From: Candidatus Aegiribacteria sp. MLS_C
GTDB lineage: Bacteria; Fermentibacterota; Fermentibacteria; Fermentibacterales; JCC-6
NCBI GenBank assembly: GCA_002030045.1
Contig: LQBI01000002.1
Span: 62,001-126,000, forward strand
Direction of reading: 5' to 3'
DNA: 64,000 bases
In this document: piece after piece, positions 16,694 through 25,119 of the stretch
Layout of the letters: every line of letters begins with the position of its first letter
How positions within the stretch are numbered: the first letter of the stretch is position 1
The notes under the pieces: model-generated
What the model was told of the DNA's origin: nothing
Seen by the model: only the letters and a program-made list of their open reading frames with translations
Database searches by the model: none
Program-made: the position numbers and the translations under genes

Positions 16694-17823
16694 AACGTCC
16701 GTAATATACCATCGGCGGCGGCCACGTTCATAAGCCAGAAATAATAGGGGAACAGCAATTTTGATGGAATACCGCCGTTCAATTTTGATGGAAAGCCGCC
16801 GTTCAATTTTGACGGAATACCGCCGCGAAGGAGCATTCCCGCCGCCGCCGCTGCGTGGAAGATGCAGAGAAGCATGAAGATGACCGTGTAGAAGGTCTCC
16901 GGGACAAGGAGCCCGGCCATGACGGTAGCCAGAACGAGGAATACCCCCGAGAGCCACCTCAGCATCTTGTGAACGAGCAGCTGAAGGAAGAGGAATATCC
17001 TGCCCCGCGCCAGGGCCCTGCCCATGAGCATCAGACAGCTCACCACCATCCAGCTCACTATCCTGACCATTCTCCTGTACTGCCTGGAGTCGTCCGGGGA
17101 GGGTTCCGCCGCCACCGCCCCGGGGTCGAACACGCAGTGGAAACCCTGGAGCCTGGCCATCACGGCGATCTCGAAATCATCAGCCCTTCCCGAAGAGAGT
17201 GGGCGGAACAGGTCCCTTCTAACGGAAAAGACGGCGCCGGTGGCCCCCAGGACCGCTCCCATCCTTGAGCAGAAGGTCTTCACGGCCTTCTCGTATCGCC
17301 AGTAGATGCTTTCGCACGTCTCGCCGGCAAGGCTGTTACGCCGGTTGCCGTCAACGCAGCCCACTGAGGGGTCGGAGTATGGCCTTACCAGCCTGGAGAC
17401 GGTGTCCGGGGCGAAGACCGTATCGGCGTCGGTGAAGACCAGCACTGTCCCGGTGGCCAGTTCCAGGAGCCGCTGGACCATTCTTGGCTTCCCCAGTCTC
17501 TCCCTGCTGGCGTAGAGCACTACTCCCCTGTCCGAGAAGGACCCCGCAACATCCTCCGTGCGGTCTTCGGAGGCGTCGGAACCGACCAGCACCTGCAGTT
17601 CGCCGGAATAGTCCTGCCCCAGCAGGTTCTCGATCCTGGCCCCGATCACATCACCCTCGTTCCTGGCCGAGATCATCACGCTGACCTGCGGCCAGGGGTC
17701 CGGATCCTTCCAGCACCCGTCATGTCTTCGGAGTACCAGGGACATGAGGGCCAGCAGTAGCGGGTAGACCAGCCATGAAGAAAGGAACAGAAGGAAGAAG
17801 GTCCAGAAAAGCGTTTCGAGCAT
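16642..17823 (-). CDS. Membrane glycosyltransferase family 2 with 8-residue tandem repeat
   Basis: The 393-aa processive-type GT2 has an N-terminal membrane segment (MLETLFWTFFLLFLSSW), a GT-A core (SVMISARNEGD, FTDADTVF), and two or three C-terminal helices. Start ATG 17823 follows the radical SAM stop by five bases, with GGTAGG as ribosome-binding site. Near residue 335-355, in a loop between C-terminal helices, are three copies of GG(I/F)PSKLN encoded by a 24-bp tandem repeat, which looks like an inserted element and not part of the family. The start of the downstream sugar-phosphate transferase overlaps its end. Confidence 0.9.
   Translation of the reverse strand: MLETLFWTFFLLFLSSWLVYPLLLALMSLVLRRHDGCWKDPDPWPQVSVMISARNEGDVIGARIENLLGQDYSGELQVLVGSDASEDRTEDVAGSFSDRGVVLYASRERLGKPRMVQRLLELATGTVLVFTDADTVFAPDTVSRLVRPYSDPSVGCVDGNRRNSLAGETCESIYWRYEKAVKTFCSRMGAVLGATGAVFSVRRDLFRPLSSGRADDFEIAVMARLQGFHCVFDPGAVAAEPSPDDSRQYRRMVRIVSWMVVSCLMLMGRALARGRIFLFLQLLVHKMLRWLSGVFLVLATVMAGLLVPETFYTVIFMLLCIFHAAAAAGMLLRGGIPSKLNGGFPSKLNGGIPSKLLFPYYFWLMNVAAADGILRTLCGRPVETWEKRKGGSD
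16757..16828 (-). repeat. In-frame 24-bp tandem repeat (three copies)
   Basis: Units 16757-16780, 16781-16804 and 16805-16828 differ at only a few bases and contain an AATTTTGA core, clearly AT-richer than the surrounding gene. On the coding strand each unit encodes eight residues (GGIPSKLN or GGFPSKLN). The unit length is a multiple of three, so copy-number change would preserve the frame of the GT2 gene. Confidence 0.9.
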
Positions 17824-17828
17824 GTGAC

Positions 17829-19292
17829 CTACCGTGAGCCCCTTCCCCTGCCGAACAGGTGCCTCCGGAACGTGGAGAAGGCCCTGAGGGTCCTCCTCCC
17901 CTCCGTGAAGGGGTGCGTCAAGGTCTGGCCCAGCTTGTATAGCAGGTACCGGGGTCTCAGGTAGAATCTTCTCCTGGCGCGGTCGCACCAGTCCACCAGG
18001 TCCTCGGCGGAAAGACCCGGAAGGTCGACGACGCAGTTGTGCAGCCCCTCGGGAGTCACCCACCTGTCGAAGCTGAAGGTCCTTATCCTTCCCTCATCGG
18101 AGAACCGGCGGTAAAGCCTGGTGCCGGGGTATACCATGACGGGGAAGTACTGGGCTGTATCCGGAGCCAGTTCCAGGGACATCCTGAAAGTCTTCTCGAG
18201 TGTTCCAGATGTCTCCCCGGGATTTCCGGCCATGAAACAGCCGTGGACCATGAGCCCCGCGCGGCGGGCCCTCTCGGCGAACTCCATGTTCTGCTCCACC
18301 GTGGTCCCCTTGCCCACCGAATCAAGTATCTCCTGTGAACCTGATTCGTAGCCGACTATTATCAGGCGGCATCCGGCGGACTTCATCCTCCTCATTGCCT
18401 CCAGCGACAGGTTGGCCCTTACGTTGGCCGTCCAGGGAAGCCTGCTGCCGGCACTGATCAGGGCGTCGGAAACCTGTTCCACCCTGCTGCTGTCAATGGA
18501 GAAGGTGTCGTCCTCGATGACCACTTCCCTTACTCCGGGGAAGTACTCCTCGAGCATCAGGAACTCCGCAGCTACGTGCTCCGGGGACCTGGTCCTGTAC
18601 TTCTCCCGGTGCATCACCTGAGGCCAGACGCAGAAGGAACACCTGAAAGGACAGCCCCTGCTGGTGATGGTCATGACGCTGGGGTACCTGGCGGCGGCGA
18701 AGAAGTAGTCTTCAGGGTCCAGATGCCTTCTGTAGACATCGGCCAGGAAAGGCAGTGAATCCAGGTCCTGTATCATCTCCCTGGGACCGGTCCCGGCAAT
18801 ATGGCCCCTCCGGTTCAGTACCAGTCCGGCTACATCCGATGGTTCGTTCCCGCCGGCCAGGGCGTCGGCGAGGTCCACGAGGGTGGCGTCGTACTCGCCC
18901 ACCGCCACGGCCGATACTGCCGGGGCGAGACGAAGGCACTGCTCCGGAAGGGCGCTGGCATGGGTACCGACGAGCACCACGAAGTTATCCCGGACCGCTG
19001 CCGCGGCCATGGAGGCAATTCCGATGTCGCTGTATATGGAGGGGGTGGAAGTGTCCACCACGGTCATTCCAGGCCGAAGGTCCGTGAGAATCCGCAGGAG
19101 GTCCCTCTCTCCGATACCCCTGGCGGGGCAGTCCAGGAACAGGACCTCGTGACCCGCCCTCTCCAGCGCTCCGGTCCCGTAGGCAAGCCAGAATGGCCAG
19201 TACAGGGTCCCGCTCTTGTTTATGGCCGGGGACCTGGAGGTCCTGGAGAACCTTCCGTTCATGAACGGAGGATTGACGACTGCGATCTTCAA
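17829..19292 (-). CDS. B12-binding radical SAM protein
   Basis: The 487-aa protein has a B12-binding N-terminus (KIAVVNPPFMNGRF, GTHASALPEQCLR loop) and a radical SAM motif CPFRCSFC at about residues 214-221. The architecture is that of the hopanoid, lipid and Elp3-like B12 radical SAM group. The second half contains the usual GCRLIIVGYESGS and GNPGET segments. Start TTG 19292 is the only start near the fold boundary, with a weak ribosome-binding site. It heads the minus-strand run that continues through GT2, WbaP-type transferase, aminotransferase, peptidase, PAP2, dgkA and serS. The substrate is unknown. Confidence 0.92.
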   Translation of the reverse strand: MKIAVVNPPFMNGRFSRTSRSPAINKSGTLYWPFWLAYGTGALERAGHEVLFLDCPARGIGERDLLRILTDLRPGMTVVDTSTPSIYSDIGIASMAAAAVRDNFVVLVGTHASALPEQCLRLAPAVSAVAVGEYDATLVDLADALAGGNEPSDVAGLVLNRRGHIAGTGPREMIQDLDSLPFLADVYRRHLDPEDYFFAAARYPSVMTITSRGCPFRCSFCVWPQVMHREKYRTRSPEHVAAEFLMLEEYFPGVREVVIEDDTFSIDSSRVEQVSDALISAGSRLPWTANVRANLSLEAMRRMKSAGCRLIIVGYESGSQEILDSVGKGTTVEQNMEFAERARRAGLMVHGCFMAGNPGETSGTLEKTFRMSLELAPDTAQYFPVMVYPGTRLYRRFSDEGRIRTFSFDRWVTPEGLHNCVVDLPGLSAEDLVDWCDRARRRFYLRPRYLLYKLGQTLTHPFTEGRRTLRAFSTFRRHLFGRGRGSR

Positions 19293-19359
19293 ACTCGGTC
19301 GGCCCCAATCGGTATTGCGCCGGAGAAGAGCCCCGGCCCTTAGGATTCACGCTGACGTG

Positions 19360-19398
19360 AAAATAACCCCTGTTGTCCTGTCATGTACAGGACAGGGC
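19360..19398 (-). terminator. Probable intrinsic terminator after the GT4 gene
   Basis: Read on the minus strand, TGTCCTGT and ACAGGACA (19394-19387 and 19381-19374) form a perfect 8-bp stem with a 5-base loop. The stem can be extended by CCC/GGG across a bulge, and TTATTTT follows. It lies in the 153-base gap between the GT4 gene and the radical SAM gene. The same perfect inverted repeat could instead be an operator for the downstream gene. I see nothing else in the gap. Confidence 0.5.
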
Positions 19399-19445
19399 GG
19401 CGGCAGCGCACACTGGGTCACCGCGAAGCGGGAGTTACGGCAGAG

Positions 19446-20624
19446 TCAGGTTGATAGCTTCTTCAGTACGCCGATGAGATCGTCGGCGGCGGCCTTGCGA
19501 GTCCTCTCCCCGGTAACGAAGTCCCGGCCCCCCCGTCCAAGTCGGCGCGCCAGTTCCCGGTCCTTAAGCACACGATCCAGCGCGCGGGAGACCGCTTCAA
19601 GGTCCCTCCGCACCAGGAGACCGTTGACGCCGTCCCTGACATTGTCCGGGAACCCGCCCTCGTCCACCGCTATCACCGGCGCGCCGCAGGCCATGGCCTC
19701 CAGGGGCACCAGTCCGTAGGGTTCGTTCCTCTGGCAGCAGAGGACGGCCCCGGCACGGCGGTAGAGGTCCCTAAGCCGCAGGTCGGATATTCCCGTCAGG
19801 ACTTCGAGGTCCACTCCCAGTCCATTTGCTGCGGCTGAGAGCCTGCGTCGGTAGCCCGGGTATTCCCGGTCCGCAACGACCACCATTCGCGGTTTCCTGT
19901 CGGCGGGGAGCGCCGCCACCGCCTCCAGCGCCATGTCATGGCCCTTGAAAGGCCACAGGGCACCCACGCTGAGCACGTGACCGTCTACCGGTCCGGGTTC
20001 TCCCGGCGAGAAGAACCCGGTATTCACCCCGGGTCTTACTATGGAGAGTTCCAGTCCGTAGATGTCAGCCAGCCTTCCCGCCATCCAGGAGGAAAGGGCC
20101 ACCGTCCGGTCCGCGGCCATGGCCGCGGACCGGTCCATCCTCTTCTCCATCGATCTGAGCCCTGCCAGCAGAAAGTGCCTGAACCACCCCACGGTCCGCC
20201 GGACGACGAGGGGCTCGTATATGTGTCTCGGGTACTCGAAACAGAAGTAGACGGAGGGCACCTCCAGGTACTTGAGAAGTGGAGGGGCCGCAACGAACAT
20301 GGAATTGTGGACCAGGACCGCCCCGGAATTCCTGTTCATTTCCTGCGCAATCCGCCTGCACAGACGGTCGAGAGACTGGAGCCTGGCCATGAGGGCCAGG
20401 GGACCGAACAATCTTGCGGCGCCCCTCATCCTGCCTCCAGCACGGAAGGGCCAGCGTCGCAGGGTGACCCCCGGCAGGTCAGGCGGTTCACGGGAGCCTT
20501 CAGGGAAATGGACCGTGACGGCGAACTCCCGTGAAAGCGGTCCCATCATGTCGGACATTACCCTGGCCCCTCCGCCGGAGGGCAGGTTGTGGAAAATCGA
20601 GAGAGGTTCCGGGCCAGCGGCCAT
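19446..20624 (-). CDS. Glycosyltransferase family 4 (GT-B)
   Basis: The 392-aa retaining glycosyltransferase opens LSIFHNLPSGGGARV and carries the C-terminal family motif in EPYGLVPLEAMACG (the Glu-x7-Glu that binds the donor), with GVNTGFFSP in the linker. I chose ATG 20624, which has GGAGAAG directly upstream. TTG 20663 would fall at the predicted transcript start. A TATAAT box at 20671-20676 serves this gene. It diverges from the GT2 at 20732. It probably adds one sugar of the envelope glycan, of unknown identity. Confidence 0.92.
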   Translation of the reverse strand: MAAGPEPLSIFHNLPSGGGARVMSDMMGPLSREFAVTVHFPEGSREPPDLPGVTLRRWPFRAGGRMRGAARLFGPLALMARLQSLDRLCRRIAQEMNRNSGAVLVHNSMFVAAPPLLKYLEVPSVYFCFEYPRHIYEPLVVRRTVGWFRHFLLAGLRSMEKRMDRSAAMAADRTVALSSWMAGRLADIYGLELSIVRPGVNTGFFSPGEPGPVDGHVLSVGALWPFKGHDMALEAVAALPADRKPRMVVVADREYPGYRRRLSAAANGLGVDLEVLTGISDLRLRDLYRRAGAVLCCQRNEPYGLVPLEAMACGAPVIAVDEGGFPDNVRDGVNGLLVRRDLEAVSRALDRVLKDRELARRLGRGGRDFVTGERTRKAAADDLIGVLKKLST

Positions 20625-20670
20625 TCTTCTCCGTTCTAGTCGGACCTCCGGGCCTGTTATCACGAAGGGT

Positions 20671-20699
20671 ATTATATATTCGCGAACATATCCGCATAA
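20671..20699 (-). promoter_or_regulatory. Candidate promoter for the GT4 gene
   Basis: On the minus strand a perfect TATAAT (20676-20671) is preceded after 17 bases by TTATGC (20699-20694). The transcript would begin near 20664, about 40 bases before ATG 20624. The -35 match is poor. The 107-base gap is AT-rich and may also hold the promoter of the divergent GT2 gene. Confidence 0.4.
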
Positions 20700-20731
20700 A
20701 CCCGGAAAACTGATACAAGGAGCCCCTGCCC

Positions 20732-21712
20732 ATGAAAGTGGCCGCTGTTCTCGTCAATTATGGCCAGTGGGAACTTACTCGGAAGAGCATCGGGTCCCTC
20801 AGAGCTTCCACCGGAGTTGACCTTGCGGTCACGCTGGTCGACAACTGCTCCCCCGGGCCGGTTCCGGAATGGGTCGAGAAGGAGGAAGGGCTGCGCTTCC
20901 TCAGGCTCGACGAGAACACCGGCTACTCGGGCGGGAACAATGAAGGTTTCCGGCTCTCGCTCCAGGACGGCGCGGAACTGACCCTGTTCCTGAACAACGA
21001 CGCCACGGTCATGCCTGACACGGTGGGAATCATGGCCTCCCGCATGGAGGAGGATCCCGGCACCGGCATACTGGCGCCGGCGATATACCGCGCCTCGGAC
21101 CCCGGGAGCATCTGGAGCGCCGGAGGGCGTCTGGTCCGCTGGAAGATGAGGTTCCGGCAGGTGGAACTGCCGGAGGAAGCCTTCCAGCCCGGAAGGACAA
21201 TAGAAACTGATTTCGTTTCAGGCTGCGCGATGATGGTGAGGACCTCCCTGTTCGAAGAGCTGGGCGGCTTCAGGGAGGACCTCTTCATGTACTACGAGGA
21301 TGCGGAGCTCTGCTGGAGGGCGAGGAACGCAGGTTTCCGCGTCAGGGTCATCCCCTCTGCCTCCGTGCTCCACGAGGTGGGTTCCAGCAGCGGCGGTGAG
21401 CAGTCCGTCACGGCGATGTACTTCTCCGAGAGGAACAGGATCCTTCTTTCCAGGAGCATGCTGGGTCCCTTCCACAGGGCCGTATTCCTGATCTACAAGA
21501 CAGCGGTGCTCCTGGTGTACACTGTCAGGTTCGCTGCATCCGGCGACACAGGGCTTGTCGCGTGGACCTGGAAGGGCTACCTTGACGGCCTTGCCGGAAG
21601 AAGCGGCAATCGTGACGGATTGACAGGCGGGAAGAGCCCCCGTGCCTCCGGATCGTCGGAAGGCGGCATCGGGGGGAATAACGGGCCGGGGGCTGCGGGA
21701 GGATACCGATGA
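20732..21712 (+). CDS. Glycosyltransferase family 2, rhamnosyltransferase-like
   Basis: The 326-aa GT2 begins KVAAVLVNYGQWE and has VDNCSPG, FLNNDATV (the NND variant of the DxD motif) and EDAELCWRARNAGF, typical of WbbL/rhamnosyltransferase-type enzymes. A hydrophobic segment near residue 250 may anchor it. The Gly/Ser-rich C-terminal tail looks unstructured. ATG 20732 is preceded by AAGGAG. The stop overlaps the start of the zinc-ribbon gene by four bases, so the two are translated together with the ligase gene that follows. Confidence 0.92.
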   Translation: MKVAAVLVNYGQWELTRKSIGSLRASTGVDLAVTLVDNCSPGPVPEWVEKEEGLRFLRLDENTGYSGGNNEGFRLSLQDGAELTLFLNNDATVMPDTVGIMASRMEEDPGTGILAPAIYRASDPGSIWSAGGRLVRWKMRFRQVELPEEAFQPGRTIETDFVSGCAMMVRTSLFEELGGFREDLFMYYEDAELCWRARNAGFRVRVIPSASVLHEVGSSSGGEQSVTAMYFSERNRILLSRSMLGPFHRAVFLIYKTAVLLVYTVRFAASGDTGLVAWTWKGYLDGLAGRSGNRDGLTGGKSPRASGSSEGGIGGNNGPGAAGGYR

Positions 21713-21984
21713 AGTGCGTGCACTGCGGGGTTGTAACAGACATGGTGACCATCGGGTTCAAGGCCGTATGTCCCGGCTGCGGCATGTACCTGCACGCCTG
21801 CGTTCAATGCAGGCTCTACGACGGACTGGCCGGACGCTGCCGCTCGCTGACCACGGAGCCGGTGGCGGACAGGGAGGGATGCAACTTCTGCGAGGAATTC
21901 AGTCCGGGAGGCGCGGGCGGCGATGAGGGAGCAGGAAAGAGCGGTTCCGATTTCGAGGCCCTCTTCGGAGGCGGCGGGGAATGA
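21709..21984 (+). CDS. Small multi-CxxC zinc-ribbon-like protein
   Basis: The 91-aa protein has four CxxC pairs (CVHC, CPGC, CVQC, CNFC) within its first 62 residues plus one extra Cys, followed by a Gly/Glu-rich tail. It should bind two zinc ions or an iron-sulfur cluster. It has no signal peptide and no recognised enzymatic domain. Both ends overlap their neighbours by four bases, which argues that it is a real gene co-translated with the GT2 and the O-antigen ligase. Function unknown. Confidence 0.8.
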   Translation: MKCVHCGVVTDMVTIGFKAVCPGCGMYLHACVQCRLYDGLAGRCRSLTTEPVADREGCNFCEEFSPGGAGGDEGAGKSGSDFEALFGGGGE

Positions 21985-23438
21985 CCGGCGGGATATCGAG
22001 AAGGCTGGAGAGCATAACCCCCGGCAGGCTGACCTTCGTGGGAGTCCTGGTCCTCCTTGCCGGAACGGTGGTCTATTTCTTATTCCGCTTCTACTTTCCT
22101 CCGATAACCAGGTATCTGTTCTTCGGAGGGGCCGCCTTCCTGGCCGTGTTCTTCCTCAGGCCCTATCCTTCCTTCTGGATGCTGGCGATGCCGACGGTCT
22201 TCATGGCCGGGGGGGCCACCATTCCCTTCGGCGATTTCAACCCTGCCGTGGCCACCATCGCCCTTTTCGGGTTCACCCTCTTCTTCGTGGCCGACAGGCT
22301 GCTCTGGAACAGGCCGCTGTTCGTTCCCTCCCGGCCCCTGTTCTGGCTCTTCGCGGCACTGGCGGTACAGGTATGCAGCATATTCATCTCCATACACATC
22401 ATCGGCCAGTATCACGTCAATGCCGTGAGGGAGGGGTTTGGTCTCTACCTCTTCATTCCGATGGCGGTGATGGTACCTGTCCTGTGCTCCGACGATGACC
22501 GCATGCTCCTCGTGCTGAGGGCCGTGGTGGTGGCTCTCCTGGCAGCCTCGGCGATAGGTGTGGCCCAGTACTTCTCCATAACCGAATTCTCGAGGGTGGA
22601 CATGGGTCTCGGGTACGTCTACCGTGGCAGGGTCTCCAGCCTCTTCGGAAGCGGAAACATCTTCGCCGGCTACCTGGAGCTCACCATTCCCCTGGCCGTT
22701 GCGCTCCTGTTCCGCGACAGGTCCGCCGTCTGGAAGGCGGTATCGCTGACCGCCGCTCTGCTGGGCATGCTCAGCGTACTCTACACCTTCTCCCGGGGCG
22801 GCCTGGTCTCGGTTTTCCTGGGCGTGGGCCTCACATTGATGTACATATTCAGGTCCAGGCCATGGATCCCGGTCGTGATAGGCGCTCTTGCCGTCCTGCT
22901 GCTTGTACAGAACGCGGACACCTTCGAGCGTCAGATGTCCTTCTTCGTGAATCCTCAGGAGCAGATCACGCAGCCCACCATACTCCACAGGTACGTTTCA
23001 TACCGCGGGTTCGTTCAGCAGATCAGGGAATCTCCCATCTTCGGCGTAGGATGGGGTGCCAGGGAGCACTTCTGGGGCCGGTCCAGGCTCTACAGCTTCT
23101 GGGAGGTCAGACATGTGGTGAGCACCGGCGCGGTGAGGCTCTTCGGAGGGCTGAACAGTCTCTTCTTCAACCAGGCTGTGAAGGGCGGGGCGGTGGGGCT
23201 TCTCTCGGTGCTGATGATGTTCGCTGCCGTCTACTCGGCGTTCCTCGGCGCCATGAGGAGGTCCATCGAGAAAGTGGTGGCAGTAGCCGCGACCGCCGGC
23301 ATCTTCAGTTTCATGGTCCATCTGCTGGTGGACAGTTTCATCATCTTCCCCACAGTTAACTCCGCCTTCTGGATCTCCGTGGGGATCCTGCTGACCGCTC
23401 TAGCAAGGGGACGGGAAGAGCCATCCGTCTCCACCTGA
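21981..23438 (+). CDS. O-antigen ligase/polymerase family protein
   Basis: The 485-aa protein has about twelve membrane segments and a large periplasmic loop after residue 315, the layout of the WaaL/Wzy superfamily. The segments near LYTFSRGGLVSVFLG and the loop containing SPIFGVGWGAREHF match the conserved Arg and the G-x-G-W region of the family. It would join or polymerise undecaprenyl-linked glycan at the periplasmic face. Sequence alone does not separate ligase from polymerase. It starts inside the stop of the zinc-ribbon gene and converges with murJ. The 72-base gap between them holds no clear terminator. Confidence 0.9.
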   Translation: MTGGISRRLESITPGRLTFVGVLVLLAGTVVYFLFRFYFPPITRYLFFGGAAFLAVFFLRPYPSFWMLAMPTVFMAGGATIPFGDFNPAVATIALFGFTLFFVADRLLWNRPLFVPSRPLFWLFAALAVQVCSIFISIHIIGQYHVNAVREGFGLYLFIPMAVMVPVLCSDDDRMLLVLRAVVVALLAASAIGVAQYFSITEFSRVDMGLGYVYRGRVSSLFGSGNIFAGYLELTIPLAVALLFRDRSAVWKAVSLTAALLGMLSVLYTFSRGGLVSVFLGVGLTLMYIFRSRPWIPVVIGALAVLLLVQNADTFERQMSFFVNPQEQITQPTILHRYVSYRGFVQQIRESPIFGVGWGAREHFWGRSRLYSFWEVRHVVSTGAVRLFGGLNSLFFNQAVKGGAVGLLSVLMMFAAVYSAFLGAMRRSIEKVVAVAATAGIFSFMVHLLVDSFIIFPTVNSAFWISVGILLTALARGREEPSVST

Positions 23439-23510
23439 GAGCACCGGTATCGGCCTGTCGTCCCGGACCCTCTCCGTAACAGGGAACCCTTTCAGGCAGG
23501 TCGGACCCCT

Positions 23511-25088
23511 TCAGCGTCCGAAGGGCAGCCTGTCCCTGAGCACTCCCCTGAATTCCCGGAAGGTCGAGGAACCCAGGGCGGCCGTGGCGGCCACGTACAC
23601 GGCGATACCTGGGACCACCGCCGCCGACAGCCGCAGAATGCGCTGGAGGAGACCGGACGCCAGGTCCACGGGGAGCACGAGGCCCGCCAGCAGCACATAC
23701 ACGAGCATAAAGAACGTGGAAAGGAGTATTCGGAGGTATTCCGGCACGAAGGTCCTGCCTCCTATCTCTCCCATCCTCCTGCGAAGGGAGAAGATGAGGA
23801 AGAGCGTCTTCGCCGAGGAGGTAACCGTTGTGGCCAGGGCAAGTCCGCCTATTCCCATCGGATCCAGGAGGATGATGTTCAGGAGTATGTTGCAGAGCAT
23901 GCCCCATATTCCCAGGATCACCGGCGTGACGGTGTCCTTCAGGGCGTAGAAGGCCCTTCCGATTATCAGCCCTATTCCGAACTGCGCGAACCATGGCGAA
24001 TAGTAGGCCAGGGCGTATCCCACGTACCTGGACTCGTCGGGGCCGAAGTTCCCCCTCTGGAAGAAGACGGATATCATCGGGACGGCGAGGAAGGAAAGGA
24101 TTCCCGCCACGGGGACCGTGTAGTACGAGATGTGCCTTATGAAGGTCGATATCTCCCTTCGAAGCCCGTCCCTGTCACCTCTTGCGGCCAGCTTGGAGAA
24201 GGATACCGTGCAAAGAACTATCACGGGTTCTATCATGACCATATGGACAAGGTTCTTGATCCTGGACGCGTAGTCTATGGCGGTCACCGAGCTCGCCCTC
24301 AGGAAGGATGCCAGTGCCTTGTCAGCTACGGGCCCGAGGAAGCCGGTCAGCACTCCGATGGTGATGGGGACCGCAAGCCGCACCAGCTCCCTGAAGTCCC
24401 GGTCCCGGGGGTCCAGGGCCGCGGAAAGCCTCAGCCTGAGGCCAAGGGAGAACCCGGCGCAGGTAAGGAAGGAAACCAGGGCGCCGGCCAGCCCGGAGAC
24501 CGGAATTATCATTATTCCGAACCTGCCGTGCCCAATCAGCAGCACCACGTAGGAAATCATTATCTGAAGGACCCTTACGAAGCTGACAAGACCGTATCGG
24601 TCGCCGTATACGAGGAAGTTCTGAAGGACACCCTCCAGTGCGTTCAGGAATATCAGCGGCAGAAAAACGTAAAGAAGCCTGACGGCCAGGGCCATGGTCC
24701 CTGTATCGGCCCCCGGTCCCACGACCCTGACCACGGTGTCGCCGGATAGCAGTACGGCTCCTATCATCAGCAGCCCCGAAAGGGACATCCAGTTGATGAT
24801 CCTGCTGACGAGCCGGTTCGCCGCATCCATGCCCCCGTCGTGCCTGACCCTGGAGTAGACGGGCATGAAGGCAGAACCGAAGGCCGTGGAGATGAGCTGC
24901 TGAAGGAGAAGCGGTATCACCATGGCTATGGAGACGGCATCCGTCTGCCACGTTGTGCCGAATATTCGGGCTATCTCTGCGAACCTTAGATAGGTGAAGA
25001 GGGCGACCATGAGACTGCCGCCGGATAGCAGTGAAAAACCGGCCCCCTTTCCCTTTTCGGAGCCGAACCAGGTCAGGACCCTTCTCAA
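23511..25088 (-). CDS. murJ: MurJ/MviN-type lipid flippase
   Basis: The 525-aa protein has 14 hydrophobic segments and belongs to the MOP superfamily, MurJ branch (lipid II flippase). TTG 25088 is the start, preceded by GGAGGT. The N-terminal region GSLMVALFTYLRFAEIARIFG and the DAVSIAMVIPLLLQQL segment match the MurJ opening. It sits among polysaccharide genes and no separate Wzx is visible, so it may flip the envelope-glycan lipid intermediate instead of, or as well as, lipid II. The gene symbol describes the family, not a proven substrate. The 31-base gap upstream suggests co-transcription with the GT4 at 25120. Confidence 0.9.
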   Translation of the reverse strand: MRRVLTWFGSEKGKGAGFSLLSGGSLMVALFTYLRFAEIARIFGTTWQTDAVSIAMVIPLLLQQLISTAFGSAFMPVYSRVRHDGGMDAANRLVSRIINWMSLSGLLMIGAVLLSGDTVVRVVGPGADTGTMALAVRLLYVFLPLIFLNALEGVLQNFLVYGDRYGLVSFVRVLQIMISYVVLLIGHGRFGIMIIPVSGLAGALVSFLTCAGFSLGLRLRLSAALDPRDRDFRELVRLAVPITIGVLTGFLGPVADKALASFLRASSVTAIDYASRIKNLVHMVMIEPVIVLCTVSFSKLAARGDRDGLRREISTFIRHISYYTVPVAGILSFLAVPMISVFFQRGNFGPDESRYVGYALAYYSPWFAQFGIGLIIGRAFYALKDTVTPVILGIWGMLCNILLNIILLDPMGIGGLALATTVTSSAKTLFLIFSLRRRMGEIGGRTFVPEYLRILLSTFFMLVYVLLAGLVLPVDLASGLLQRILRLSAAVVPGIAVYVAATAALGSSTFREFRGVLRDRLPFGR

Positions 25089-25119
25089 TCGACCTCCAGA
25101 CGGAATGAGCGGCGGCGCT

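Noticed and set aside
16757-16828. CRISPR array
   Set aside because: The units are directly adjacent with no spacers and lie in frame in a coding gene.
23439-23510. Terminator between the O-antigen ligase gene and murJ
   Set aside because: No stem followed by a T-run is present on either strand in the 72-base gap.
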